Source: Moorella mulderi DSM 14980 | GTDB lineage: Bacteria > Bacillota > DSM-521 > Neomoorellales > Neomoorellaceae | Direction: 5' to 3' | Assembly (NCBI RefSeq): GCF_001594015.1 | Contig: NZ_LTBC01000008.1 | Span: 1-64,000, forward strand | DNA length: 64,000 nt | Shown: in pieces, positions 41,821-50,180 of the stretch | Layout of the letters: every line of letters starts with the position of its first letter | Numbering within the stretch: position 1 is the stretch's first letter | Position numbers and translations under genes: made by a program | Notes under the pieces: model-generated | What the model was told of the DNA's origin: nothing | Seen by the model: only the letters and a program-made list of their open reading frames with translations | The model's database searches: none

Positions 41821-42990
41821 TTATACCAGGAAACGGAGCAGGAGCTTGCTCCCCAGGTAAGCGCCGCCGGCCAGGCCCAAACCGAAGAGCCAGCCGTGGA
41901 GGGAGAAGGAAGCGATGCCGTTGAAAAGGGCACCAATATTGCACCCCATGGCAATCCTGGCCCCGTAACCCATCAACAGCCCGCCTACTAAGGCGGCTGG
42001 CACCAGGGGCCAGCGCCGCGGCCAGTGGAAGCGAAATTCCGAAGCTGCCAGGGCCGCTAAAAAGGCCCCCCCGATGATCCCCAGGTCCAGGATCGTACGG
42101 GGCTCGGCCAGGAACCCCAGGCTCAAAGCCCGGCTGTGGGCCGGCAGGGAATAATAGTACCAGCCCGGCGGCGCTCCGGTAAAAGCCTCCCAGAGCCAGG
42201 CGCCCCAGTAGCTAAAGGCGGTGGTAATACCCCAGGGCTGGCCCCCGCGCCAAATTAAAGCCACATCCAGGACCGCCAGGGCCAGTCCTCCAGTCCAGTA
42301 AGGCCAGGGACGGGTCCACAGGCGACGCAGGTGAAAGGGCTGCCGCGGCCTCCTGGCGGGAGTAAAATCAGGAAAGGACCGGTTTTCCAGGTGCCTTAAA
42401 CCCAGGTAGATCAGCCCCAGGGCCAGGAGCTGGATAACAAGGGCCGGCCCCCAACCCAGCACTTTGGGGAGAAACAGGGTGGGAGAACGGCTAATGCTTA
42501 CCTGCTGCCACCAGCCGAAATCACGGGCCCCCCAGAGGGAACCGCCGATAAAGGCGCCCAGGACCAGCCATTGCAGCAGGTGCCCCTCGCCAACCCGCAT
42601 TAAATTGCCGCTGGCGCAACCGCCGGCCAGGACCATCCCCACCCCGAAGAGGAGGCCGCCGGCCAGGGTATGCCAGCCTGCCGGGTGAACATCCGCCAGG
42701 GTAACCCCCCTCCAGGTCACCAGGGCCATCCCCGGGGTGGCTGCCGCCAGGGCGATGACCACGGCCCGGCTCAAAGAGGTGTTACCGGTAATGATGGGAT
42801 CGCGGAAGGCGGCCACAAAACAAAACCGGCTGCGCTGGAGGACAAAGCCAAAGGCCAGGCCAAAAAGCCAGGCTTCGCCCAGTCCCGGCCCGTGTCCCTG
42901 TAGCCACCAGTAGATACCGGCCGCCAGCAGGGCTAAACCAAGGGCGTAAGGTTCCTGGGACCTGAGGTTGACCTTGACCTGTTTATCCAT
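41821..42990 (-). CDS. YeeE/YedE-family sulfur (thiosulfate) importer
   Basis: The roughly 389-residue protein has many hydrophobic helices and the repeated YeeE/YedE motifs with pore cysteines: QRSRFCFVAAFRDP, GGCASGNLMRVGEG and GARIAMGCNIGALF. The family includes the thiosulfate channel TsuA. The ATG at 42990 has AAGGA seven bases before it; 43008 is a slightly longer alternative. It is divergent from the LysR gene and upstream of the molybdoenzyme genes. Confidence 0.88.
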   Translation of the reverse strand: MDKQVKVNLRSQEPYALGLALLAAGIYWWLQGHGPGLGEAWLFGLAFGFVLQRSRFCFVAAFRDPIITGNTSLSRAVVIALAAATPGMALVTWRGVTLADVHPAGWHTLAGGLLFGVGMVLAGGCASGNLMRVGEGHLLQWLVLGAFIGGSLWGARDFGWWQQVSISRSPTLFLPKVLGWGPALVIQLLALGLIYLGLRHLENRSFPDFTPARRPRQPFHLRRLWTRPWPYWTGGLALAVLDVALIWRGGQPWGITTAFSYWGAWLWEAFTGAPPGWYYYSLPAHSRALSLGFLAEPRTILDLGIIGGAFLAALAASEFRFHWPRRWPLVPAALVGGLLMGYGARIAMGCNIGALFNGIASFSLHGWLFGLGLAGGAYLGSKLLLRFLV

Positions 42991-43086
42991 TTGCAGTTCC
43001 TTTGCCATGGTACTTACCGCCTTATCCACCAGATAGTTGCAATATGTTATAATAAAATCGTAACCATCCATCAGGGAGGTCTGGTC

Positions 43087-43980
43087 ATGAACCTCAACCA
43101 CCTGCAGGCCTTTTGCACGGTAGCTCAGGTAAAATCCATTTCCGAAGCAGCCCGCCTCCTGCACATGTCCCAGTCTTCCCTGAGCTATCAAATCCAACTG
43201 TTAGAAAATGACCTGGACGTCGAACTCTTTACCCGCACTACCAAAGGGGTGGAGTTAACGGCCCTGGGGGAAATCGTTTACGAATACGGCCAGACCTTCC
43301 TCCAGCTGGCTGAGAATCTAAAACGCGACCTCAACAACTGGAAAAGCGGCCAGGAACGCCTCATTGTCGGCGCCAGCAGCAGCATCGGCAGCTATGCCCT
43401 GCCCTGCACCATTTACAGCTTTAAAGAAAAATACCCCGATGCCAATATCAAATTACTGGTCGGCAACAGGGAAGAAACCATCCAGAAGTTGCTGGATAGA
43501 ACTATTGATATCGGCCTCATTGAAGGACCTGTCGACCAGCCCGGACTGGCCACCCGGGGTGTAGCTGAAGATGAACTCCTTTTAATTGTACCTGCCGGCT
43601 GGCAGGGCCAGGAAAGGGTGACTTTAGAAGAACTCTGCCGCCTGCCCATAATCCTGCGGGAAGAGGGCTCCGGTACCCGCGGGGTGATTGCCCGCGCCCT
43701 GGCCGGGCAGGGTCTAAGCATTGCCAACCTGAATGTTGTCCTGGAGTTAAATTCTAACGACGCCATTAAATCAGCCATTACCGCCGGCCACGGGGTTTCC
43801 CTCCTCTCCCGCCTGGCCATCCGGCGGGAAATCCAAACCGGCACTTTAAAGGCCCTGCAGGTGGACGGCATTTCCTTCCGCAGCACCTTTAATATTGTTT
43901 ACCCGGCCGGCAAACCGGCCACAAGTTTGCAAAAGAAGTTCTTTCGTTTCCTGTTAACTAATAAGAAGGCTTTCTGTTAA
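43087..43980 (+). CDS. LysR-family transcriptional regulator
   Basis: The 297-residue protein has the LysR helix-turn-helix (NLNHLQAFCTVAQVKSISEAARLLHMSQSSLSYQI) and a substrate-binding domain (LIVGASSSIGSYALP; GTRGVIARAL). GGGAGG lies before the ATG at 43087; the longer frame from 42991 is not needed. It faces the yeeE-like gene, so it probably controls sulfur-compound uptake from the shared 96-bp intergenic region. Confidence 0.92.
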   Translation: MNLNHLQAFCTVAQVKSISEAARLLHMSQSSLSYQIQLLENDLDVELFTRTTKGVELTALGEIVYEYGQTFLQLAENLKRDLNNWKSGQERLIVGASSSIGSYALPCTIYSFKEKYPDANIKLLVGNREETIQKLLDRTIDIGLIEGPVDQPGLATRGVAEDELLLIVPAGWQGQERVTLEELCRLPIILREEGSGTRGVIARALAGQGLSIANLNVVLELNSNDAIKSAITAGHGVSLLSRLAIRREIQTGTLKALQVDGISFRSTFNIVYPAGKPATSLQKKFFRFLLTNKKAFC

Positions 43981-44043
43981 ACCTTTAGCCAGCCCCCATG
44001 TATCTCTTCTGCTTCTCCCTACCTTGAACCCGGGCCAGTCAGG

Positions 44044-44268
44044 TTAACCCTTCTCAATTACAACTTCCCAGATGCCGTTGGCCACCCCCCTGACCTCGAC
44101 GCGGTACCCCATTTTTTGCACTGTTTCGGCCAGGGATTGGCTGGTGCAACTGTGGTCACTGGTAACAATGAGAATATCGCCCCGGGCCAGTTGTTTGAGC
44201 TTGACCTTTGTGCGCACAATCGGTATCGGGCACATTTCCCCGCATGTATCCAACCGGTAAACAGCCAT
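44044..44268 (-). CDS. TusA/SirA-family sulfur carrier protein
   Basis: The 74-residue protein has the CPxP motif (YRLDTCGEMCPIPIVRTK) and the two-layer fold pattern GDILIVTSDH and YRVEVRGVANGIWEVVI. Such proteins carry persulfide sulfur on the first CPxP cysteine. TusA-like TsuB pairs with YeeE/TsuA for thiosulfate uptake, and the yeeE-like gene is 1 kb away. It is convergent with the LysR gene. The ATG at 44268 follows AGGA; 44286 is a longer option. Confidence 0.9.
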   Translation of the reverse strand: MAVYRLDTCGEMCPIPIVRTKVKLKQLARGDILIVTSDHSCTSQSLAETVQKMGYRVEVRGVANGIWEVVIEKG

Positions 44269-44441
44269 ACCAGTTCCTGCTTCCATAATGTTTTTATACG
44301 TTTCAGCTTAAAATTAAATTCGCTACCGACCCATTGAATCCTGCCGCCAGTTAAGGCCACTCTAAATTCCCCTATGACGTTTCTTAGATTATTCTGACAA
44401 GCATGGAAATGTGGACGAAGATGACCCGGTCCAGGCTATTT

Positions 44442-45179
44442 TCAGGTTAGCTCTACAGGCACGGGATCGCTGAGGCGGGCCGCCGCTGGACTGATGCGGC
44501 AGCGGTAGGCGTAAACTTCGACCCCGGCATTTGCCGCCTCCCGCAAAGCCCGGGCAAAAAGGGGATCGGTGGCTTCATTAGGGGTAAAACTCGAGGCATC
44601 TTCCCGCTGGATTATGAATACCACCGCCGCCCGGTAACCCCTGGCCCGTAAAGCCATTAACTCCTGCAGGTGGCGGCTGCCGCGGCTAGTAGGGGCATCG
44701 GGGAAAAGGGCTACCCCTGCACCGGTCACCAAAGTTACTGATTTGACCTCAACATAACAGGGCGGTAGCCCCTCACCATGCGGTCTCTCTTCCTGCTTCT
44801 CCCCGCCCACCGATAATAAAAAGTCCAGGCGGCTGGAGCCGGCCCGGACTTCAGACGCCAGCTGCCGGTAACCTTTGAAGGGGTCAAGCCTCCCGGCCTG
44901 GAAGGCGGCGGCAAAAAGGCGGTTGGGCAGGCGGCTGTCCAGGGAAATAAAGGTGCCGTCCCGGCGTAACAGGACCACGTCGTAGGCAGTTTTCCGCCCC
45001 TCGCCGGGCCCTCCCGGAGCCAGGTAAAGCTCGGCCCCGGGCAGCAGCAATTCAGCCAGCCGCCCCGGGTCGGGCAGGAAGGCCGTTACCTGTTGCCCGG
45101 CCTTTTCCGCTATTACGGTAAAGCGGTTGGGCCGGGCCAGGAAACGGGCTTTAGTCAGGTTTTCAGGCAACTTGACCAT
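44442..45179 (-). CDS. sfsA: SfsA homologue (sugar fermentation stimulation protein)
   Basis: The 245-residue protein matches SfsA: ARFLARPNRFTVIAE, AFLPDPGRLAELLLPG, DVVLLRRDGTFISLDSRLPN, YVEVKSVTL, FPDAPTSRGSRHLQEL and VVFIIQREDA. It contains an OB-like N-terminus and a nuclease-like core with the Asp/Glu/Lys arrangement. The physiological role is poorly defined. Confidence 0.93.
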   Translation of the reverse strand: MVKLPENLTKARFLARPNRFTVIAEKAGQQVTAFLPDPGRLAELLLPGAELYLAPGGPGEGRKTAYDVVLLRRDGTFISLDSRLPNRLFAAAFQAGRLDPFKGYRQLASEVRAGSSRLDFLLSVGGEKQEERPHGEGLPPCYVEVKSVTLVTGAGVALFPDAPTSRGSRHLQELMALRARGYRAAVVFIIQREDASSFTPNEATDPLFARALREAANAGVEVYAYRCRISPAAARLSDPVPVELT

Positions 45180-45315
45180 AAAAAATCCCTGCCCTCCGGA
45201 AGCTATGCTGCTCTGGCTCTTACCCTTTGCTCACTACCCATACCGCACCTAAAAAACGTCAAGCCCGGTGGTAAAAATAAAAATGCCACATCACTCTGCG
45301 GCACTTTTGCTTTTC

Positions 45316-45364
45316 TGGTGGAGCTAAGGGGAGTCGAACTCCTGACCTCTTGAATGCCATTCAG
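45316..45364 (-). repeat. Partial copy of the tRNA-Ala 3' end (probable attachment-site scar)
   Basis: These 49 bp match the 3' two-thirds of the tRNA-Ala(GGC) at 47729-47804 with one internal mismatch (CTCC for CCCC) and a last-base change, in the same orientation. Together the copies bound a 2.4-kb segment. tRNA 3' ends are classic integration targets of tyrosine recombinases. Confidence 0.82.
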
Positions 45365-45524
45365 ACTACGGCCATTTCAAGATGTCCACCAGGATTTACT
45401 TGGTACCGCAAAACCTAGTAATTACAAGGCTCCCCAGCCAGGGACGTTTTGTCACGTCCACAAAAATCCCGCTCGATCCGGTAAGTATGTGAACTAAATG
45501 TGAACAACTTTTTTGACGGACCGA

Positions 45525-45622
45525 AACCTGTTTAATCATTTCCCGCCGCGTTCCTATCAGCCACACCGCCAGTCACATGGCGGGTCCTAGCCGACGGCTG
45601 ACGGCCGGCAGACGGGTAGAAC
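45525..45622. repeat. Imperfect ~100-bp direct repeat, left copy
   Basis: This stretch aligns with 46960-47072 in the same direction. Shared blocks include CCGCCGCGT, CAGCCAC and an identical 19-base block GCCGACGGCTGACGGCCGG. The pair flanks the VapBC and MNT genes. It might be an old recombination site or a structured RNA, but its role is unknown. Confidence 0.65.
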
Positions 45623-45638
45623 CCGCATAAGCTAAGGC

Positions 45639-46061
45639 TCAAGGTAAAATTTCCAGCCCGCTTTGCCTGCCCGCCTCACGAAAATGCTCATCAAAAGCAA
45701 AAGCCCGCCGGCAGTTTAATAAGCGCATAGTAGCTATAGAAATACAGTCCACCACTCCCCAGGTCTTATCCTGGTAATCAAAGAATATTTTCAGCCCGGC
45801 TTTCTCCATTATCCGGCTAACCCTTACAAGTTTAACTAACCGCTGGTTATTCAATACTCCCCAGAGCTCCAATGTTTTTTTTAAACCCATCCGGCTTTTT
45901 ATCAAAGAAAGAGCTTCATAGGCTACCCAAGTAGTCGTAAATAAAGGGGTTTTCCCGGCTAAAAGCTCGCGGTAAAGTTCTTGAGCAACAAAGTGATAAT
46001 CATCCCTTCGGTTGGTTATGGCAATCCAAGCCGAGGCATCAACAAAAACGGCCCTGCTCAT
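45639..46061 (-). CDS. PIN-domain toxin (VapC-like)
   Basis: The 140-residue protein has PIN-domain acidic residues in AVFVDASAWIAI, WVAYEALSLI, GVVDCISIATM and AFAFDEHFREAG. It should be an RNase toxin. Its ATG overlaps the stop of the upstream small gene (ATGA), as in toxin-antitoxin pairs. It lies inside the segment bounded by the tRNA-Ala repeats. Confidence 0.87.
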   Translation of the reverse strand: MSRAVFVDASAWIAITNRRDDYHFVAQELYRELLAGKTPLFTTTWVAYEALSLIKSRMGLKKTLELWGVLNNQRLVKLVRVSRIMEKAGLKIFFDYQDKTWGVVDCISIATMRLLNCRRAFAFDEHFREAGRQSGLEILP

Positions 46062-46288
46062 CGTTTCCCCTCATAGAGATAACGGCGAAAGTTTTTCGCC
46101 ATATCCCGCGGGCCTGCGCCTATACCTATTATTTTTAAGGCCTGCTCTATATCCTCTGCACTTCTGTCCACAGGTTGAGATAATTCTTTTCTTAAGAGAT
46201 CCACTTCCATTTCAGAATTAAATTTTCTTTCCAGGTTATTTACCCTTGCTTCCAGCTCATTAAGCCTTTGCTCGAGGCCCACTGGCAC
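46058..46288 (-). CDS. Putative antitoxin of the PIN toxin
   Basis: The 76-residue acidic, helical protein has a coiled-coil N-terminus (LEQRLNELEARVNNLERKF) and the tail AKNFRRYLYEGKR. It overlaps the PIN gene by four bases and is upstream of it. No ribbon-helix-helix motif is seen, so the antitoxin role rests on position. Confidence 0.72.
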   Translation of the reverse strand: MPVGLEQRLNELEARVNNLERKFNSEMEVDLLRKELSQPVDRSAEDIEQALKIIGIGAGPRDMAKNFRRYLYEGKR

Positions 46289-46390
46289 TCCCCCCTTGGC
46301 ACATTACTTTACTTTAAATATATCACGTTTCATTCCTCTATACAGCCATCTGCCATAGCTCTTTAAAAAACGCAAGCAAATACAGAAAAA

Positions 46391-46744
46391 TTATAGCTCG
46401 ACCCCTTCGCTTTCAATAGCCCTGCGTAAAGATTCGCGGCAGTCTTCCGGGTCAACCAGGTCAACTTTAAACTTTTCACTAAGACCCGTCACCTCCCCCA
46501 CTGCGGCGTAGAACCGGTCGTATGGGATGCCCCACGCCGCCAGATCAACATCGGACCAGCGTGTAAAGCGGGAACGATCAACCAAGGAGCCGAAGGCCAC
46601 CACTTTTTGGGCACCATATCGCTCTTTTAAGATGGCCGCAGCTCTGGTAGCAACCTGCCAGGCTTCTTTATAACGCTCGGTTAGGGAGGGGTCAGGTTTT
46701 GAAAAATCGTCGGTAAAAGACAGTTCTTCAGGTTGGGTACCCAT
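46391..46744 (-). CDS. MNT-type nucleotidyltransferase domain protein, copy 1
   Basis: The 117-residue protein has the minimal nucleotidyltransferase motif FGSLVDRSRFTRWSDVDLAA (GS followed by DVD). Such proteins often serve as antitoxins that AMPylate HEPN toxins, but no HEPN partner is seen. It is a close paralogue of 56625-56999 and lacks about ten residues (AAYYARKYPL there) near the N-terminus. The upstream non-coding sequence is also conserved between the two copies, so the whole cassette was duplicated. Confidence 0.82.
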   Translation of the reverse strand: MGTQPEELSFTDDFSKPDPSLTERYKEAWQVATRAAAILKERYGAQKVVAFGSLVDRSRFTRWSDVDLAAWGIPYDRFYAAVGEVTGLSEKFKVDLVDPEDCRESLRRAIESEGVEL

Positions 46745-47467
46745 ATTTTAGCCCCCTGCTAAAATAGCTTTATGTAGCCTCGTCCCTCATCCTCTTTCCC
46801 GCAATCTAGTAATTTAAGTATACCACAGGTTAATTATATTATGGAGTTATTTTCCACCGCTTGAACCGGTTATCTCGCAAACGGGATCCAGAAACTGTCC
46901 ATTTTAAGCGAGTATATGAACCATAAGGAAACAGGGATCTACAAAAAAGCCGGCCGGGAAAGGTCTTTAAGGATTTACCGCCGCGTGCCGGAGGGTTGTG
47001 GTCATCAGCCACCCCCTCAGGCAGCTGGCGGATCCCGGCCGACGGCTGACGGCCGGAAGGCCGGGTGGCACCAGCGGTCAAAAAACGGCGTCATGCCCTA
47101 TCATAACTAACGGGCTATGGGTAGCTGACCTGCGCCCTCTCCCGAAGCGGCCCGCAGGGCCGCGAAGGGAGTGGGCGCGTATATTTGCCCCGGAGCCGGC
47201 GCGGAGCAGAGCCGGGCCGGAGCGGGGGCCGGGCCGCAGGCCCGGCCGGGTGGAGGCCGGCGGCAGCGGAGCGCGGGCGGAGGGGTCTGGGCGCCGTAAG
47301 GCGCCCGATAAAAGGAAGAAAACTTGCAGCATTAATTCCCTAACACATGAAACGCTCTCCCCGGCGCCAATGGGTGGGAGGGTTGGGGTTCTTTTGCGGC
47401 AGGCCGATTGTCAGGGCCAGCCAGACCTGTCGCCCGGATCAAGGGTCGGGAGGGCGCGGCCGACTAA
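46745..47467. other. Gene-poor stretch of mobile-element debris
   Basis: No supported gene is seen. The stretch holds the promoter-side sequence shared with the second MNT copy (up to about 46830), the right copy of the ~100-bp repeat (46960-47072), and a very GC-rich palindromic segment (about 47140-47310). It runs into the integrase remnant. Confidence 0.6.
46960..47072. repeat. Imperfect ~100-bp direct repeat, right copy
   Basis: This is the counterpart of 45525-45622, with a roughly 11-bp insertion after the CCGCCGCGT block. The 3' half is best conserved. Confidence 0.65.
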
Positions 47468-47622
47468 AAAAGGTGAGCGCCTGGCTGGGCCACGCCAACG
47501 CCGGGTTCACCTACCGGGTGTACCACCACTACCTGCCGGAAAAGCTCGATGACCGGGAAGCGGAGCGGCTCAACACCTTCCTCTTCGGCAGCGGCGACAC
47601 AAAAAAGGCCGGCAGTTCGTAA
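47468..47622 (+). pseudogene. Tyrosine integrase C-terminal remnant (tRNA-Ala site)
   Basis: The plus frame reads KKVSAWLGHANAGFTYRVYH, then HYLPEKLDDREAERLN and a stop at 47620. It holds the C-terminal histidine box (LGHA) and the tyrosine region of a phage-type integrase, but everything upstream is lost. It is closely related to the remnant at 57681-57957. It ends about 107 bp before the tRNA-Ala, the usual position for an integrase next to its attachment site. Confidence 0.8.
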
Positions 47623-47655
47623 CTGCCAGCGTTAGAGGTTGCAGGTGAACAAAAT

Positions 47656-47695
47656 GTGAACAGCTTCCTGTTTCTGTCAACAGGAAGCTGTTCAC
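47656..47695. repeat. 17-bp perfect hairpin downstream of integrase remnant 1
   Basis: Arms 47656-47672 and 47679-47695 pair perfectly around a 6-nt loop. The same hairpin recurs after the second integrase remnant (57991-58030) with identical arms. It may be the integrase terminator or part of the attachment region. Confidence 0.8.
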
Positions 47696-47728
47696 GGTTC
47701 CGAAAACCCTTGCATTGCTTTCCTTTTC

Positions 47729-47804
<76 letters not shown>

Positions 47805-47863
47805 ACGGCACTGTTAATTATACTGGCCCCTGACCTGTTTGTCAAGGGCCAGCTGGATAATCT

Positions 47864-48346
47864 TTATTCTCCCTCATCCAGGTATAAAACTTCTCCCTTG
47901 GTATCATAGCCGATAATCTCGGCAAAGCGGCCCCAGTCGACGACGGTTTTAAACAGGAGTTCGGCATCCTCATCAGACATCCGGCGGGCAAAGCGGCTGA
48001 TAACCTGATCCCGCCGCACCTGCCGGCCACGCCTGGAATTAATTAGCTGCAGGACCTCTCTAAAGACCGGCAACTGCTGCAACCGGCCGGCAATTATATT
48101 TTTCCGTTCGTTGATGTCAGCATTGAGCAACTGGGTGCCCAGACCGGTCAGGGTAATATCGCCATTGGTAGTTTCAATAAGGCCCAGCACCTTAGCTGCC
48201 TCTATGACCGGTCCGATATCATCCAATTCCATCGAAAGACTGCTGGCCAGTTTAAAGATATCTTCCCTCCCCCGGACATCCTCCAGCATTTCGAGCAGGC
48301 CAATGACCATCCCTATACCTACCTGGGGTAAAGGCCCAGCGTCCAC
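47864..48346 (-). CDS. Stand-alone AAA-associated domain protein (ABC-transporter accessory)
   Basis: The 160-residue protein resembles the C-terminal domain attached to some nitrate/sulfonate-type ABC ATPases (AAA-associated C-terminal domain): GPLPQVGIGMVIGLLEML, DIFKLASSLSMELDDIGPVIEAAKVLG, GDITLTGLGTQLLNADINERK and the helical tail FARRMSDEDAELLFKTVVDWGRFAE. The nearest such ATPase (50181-50942) is only 253 residues and lacks this domain. I infer that the two are parts of one transporter separated by the citrate synthase gene. The GTG start is supported only by position. Confidence 0.72.
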   Translation of the reverse strand: MDAGPLPQVGIGMVIGLLEMLEDVRGREDIFKLASSLSMELDDIGPVIEAAKVLGLIETTNGDITLTGLGTQLLNADINERKNIIAGRLQQLPVFREVLQLINSRRGRQVRRDQVISRFARRMSDEDAELLFKTVVDWGRFAEIIGYDTKGEVLYLDEGE

Positions 48347-48660
48347 CGTGGCTATGACCCCCTATTGGATACCAACTTCAGGTACCACTATTTTATCATA
48401 TTATACCAGATCTTAGAACAGAATTCAGCACCTAATAAGAACTTTTATGCCTGGGATACAGCTATAAAAACTGCTTCCTGGCGACAGCTTAAAGTATTTC
48501 TCCCCCAGGTTCTGCCAGGAGGGATCAACAAAACAAGCTTTTTGCCTTACAGGGCAACGTATGACTAATTTTTCTCCATCCAAAAAAGGAAAATAAGCTT
48601 TGGTGAAGAATATAAAGAGGATAAATAACTTTACCCGTTTAGTAGAAAGGATGTTTTAAC
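48347..48660. other. Intergenic region upstream of citrate synthase
   Basis: No gene is supported. The region is divergent between the AAA-associated gene and citrate synthase and is A/T-rich near the right end, where AGAAAGGA precedes the ATG at 48661. I see no convincing riboswitch or tRNA. Confidence 0.5.
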
Positions 48661-50013
48661 ATGCAAATAGATGGCTTGACCTACCTGGATCGACTTGCCC
48701 TGCTGGCTGAAAAAAATAACTACATCGAGCCGGATTTATATGAGAAGTATAATGTCAAACGGGGCCTGCGTAACAGCGACGGTACCGGTGTCCTGGTGGG
48801 CCTGACCGAGATCGGCGAAGTCCACGGCTACATTCTCGATGAGGGCGAGAGAATCCCCGATCAGGGGCGGCTGCTCTACCGGGGCATCGACATCTGGGAT
48901 ATTGTCAAAGGTTTCCAGAAGGAAGGGCGCTATGGGTTCGAGGAAGTTTGTTATCTATTGCTTTTTGGCGAGTTACCTGACCGGCAATGGCTGGAGGAAT
49001 TTACAAATCTCCTTGCTGAAAACCGGTGCCTCCCTGATGGATTTGTTGAAGACATGATTTTAAAAGCCCCCAGCAATGATATCATGAATAAATTAGCCAG
49101 GAGCGTTTTAGCTTCTTATTCCTATGATAAAAACCCGGATGATTTAAGTATCAAAAACGTCGTCAGGCAAAGTATTGAGCTGATTGCCCGCTTCCCCATC
49201 ATGGTGGCCTACGGTTACCAGGCTAAAGTCCATTTTTATGAAAATCAAAGTTTGTATATTCACCTGCCGCGAAAAGAACTGAGCACGGCCGAAAATTTCC
49301 TGTACATGATCAGGCCTGACAACCACTACACCCGCCTGGAAGCCGAACTGCTGGACCTGGCCCTGGTGCTCCATGCCGAGCACGGCGGCGGCAACAACTC
49401 GACCTTTACCGTCCATGTGGTCTCTTCAACGGGAACCGATATCTATTCGGTTATTGCGGCAGCAGTGGGTTCTTTAAAGGGTCCAAAACACGGCGGCGCC
49501 AATATTAAGGTAATGGAAATGATCGATGATATAAAGACAAATGTGAGGGACTGGGCCGATGAGGAGGAAATCAAATACTACCTGACTAAAATTCTAAATA
49601 AGGAAGCCTTTGATAAAAAGGGATTGATCTATGGCCTCGGCCATGCTGTTTATACCCTGTCTGATCCCCGGGCTGTTTTATTGAAAAACAAGGCTGCTGA
49701 ACTGGCCAGAGAGAAAAACATGGAAGAAGAATTTGGCCTCTACTTGACCATTGAAAAGGTGGCGCCGGAATTATTTGCCGCGAAAAAGGGTACCGAAAAG
49801 ATTATCGCTCCCAATGTGGACTTCTATTCCGGCTTTGTCTATAAGATGTTAAATATTCCCGTCGAACTTTATACGCCAATTTTTGCCATAGCCAGAATCT
49901 CCGGCTGGTGTGCCCACCTGCTGGAAGAGCTGGTGAGCGGGGGCAGGATTATCAGGCCCGCCTACAAAAATGTGATAGGTAAAAGAAAGTATATTCCCCT
50001 GGAGCAAAGGTAA
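48661..50013 (+). CDS. Citrate/2-methylcitrate synthase family protein
   Basis: The 450-residue protein contains the citrate synthase active-site pieces: RLLYRGIDIWDI, ALVLHAEHGGGNNSTF, GPKHGGANIKVMEM, IYGLGHAVYTLSDPRA (catalytic His) and IAPNVDFYSGFVY (catalytic Asp). It condenses acetyl-CoA with oxaloacetate, or a related pair. It is oriented opposite to the genes on both sides and lies between the tRNA-Ala and another partial tRNA-Ala repeat at 50116. Confidence 0.93.
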   Translation: MQIDGLTYLDRLALLAEKNNYIEPDLYEKYNVKRGLRNSDGTGVLVGLTEIGEVHGYILDEGERIPDQGRLLYRGIDIWDIVKGFQKEGRYGFEEVCYLLLFGELPDRQWLEEFTNLLAENRCLPDGFVEDMILKAPSNDIMNKLARSVLASYSYDKNPDDLSIKNVVRQSIELIARFPIMVAYGYQAKVHFYENQSLYIHLPRKELSTAENFLYMIRPDNHYTRLEAELLDLALVLHAEHGGGNNSTFTVHVVSSTGTDIYSVIAAAVGSLKGPKHGGANIKVMEMIDDIKTNVRDWADEEEIKYYLTKILNKEAFDKKGLIYGLGHAVYTLSDPRAVLLKNKAAELAREKNMEEEFGLYLTIEKVAPELFAAKKGTEKIIAPNVDFYSGFVYKMLNIPVELYTPIFAIARISGWCAHLLEELVSGGRIIRPAYKNVIGKRKYIPLEQR

Positions 50014-50074
50014 ATTGCCTTTGCTAGAAAGGGTTTTAAGGTGGCTAGGGGGTTTTTTATCCGTCTAACAACTA

Positions 50075-50108
50075 AAAAGGGGACGGTGGTGATCCGGCCC
50101 CTTTTTTT
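50075..50108 (+). terminator. Terminator after citrate synthase
   Basis: A run AAAAAGGGG pairs with CCCCTTTTTTT across an imperfect middle, giving a stem with a strong T tract on the plus strand. Confidence 0.8.
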
Positions 50109-50115
50109 AATTTTT

Positions 50116-50139
50116 GACCTCTTGAATGCCATTCAAGCG
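50116..50139 (-). repeat. 24-bp copy of the tRNA-Ala anticodon-arm region
   Basis: The sequence is identical to 47757-47780 inside the tRNA-Ala and has the same orientation, with weaker similarity just to the right. It is a likely integration scar. With the tRNA it brackets citrate synthase and the AAA-associated gene. Confidence 0.75.
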
Positions 50140-50180
50140 TTTTCCAATAGCGCCATCCAAAGCAAAGCCTATACCCGGTC

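Noticed and set aside
45316-45364. A second functional tRNA-Ala
   Set aside because: Only the 3' two-thirds of the sequence is present; the D arm and 5' acceptor strand are missing.
46839-47332. Several open frames in the GC-rich island segment
   Set aside because: High GC removes stop codons by chance. No frame has a recognised motif or a good ribosome site, and the area overlaps repeats and palindromes.
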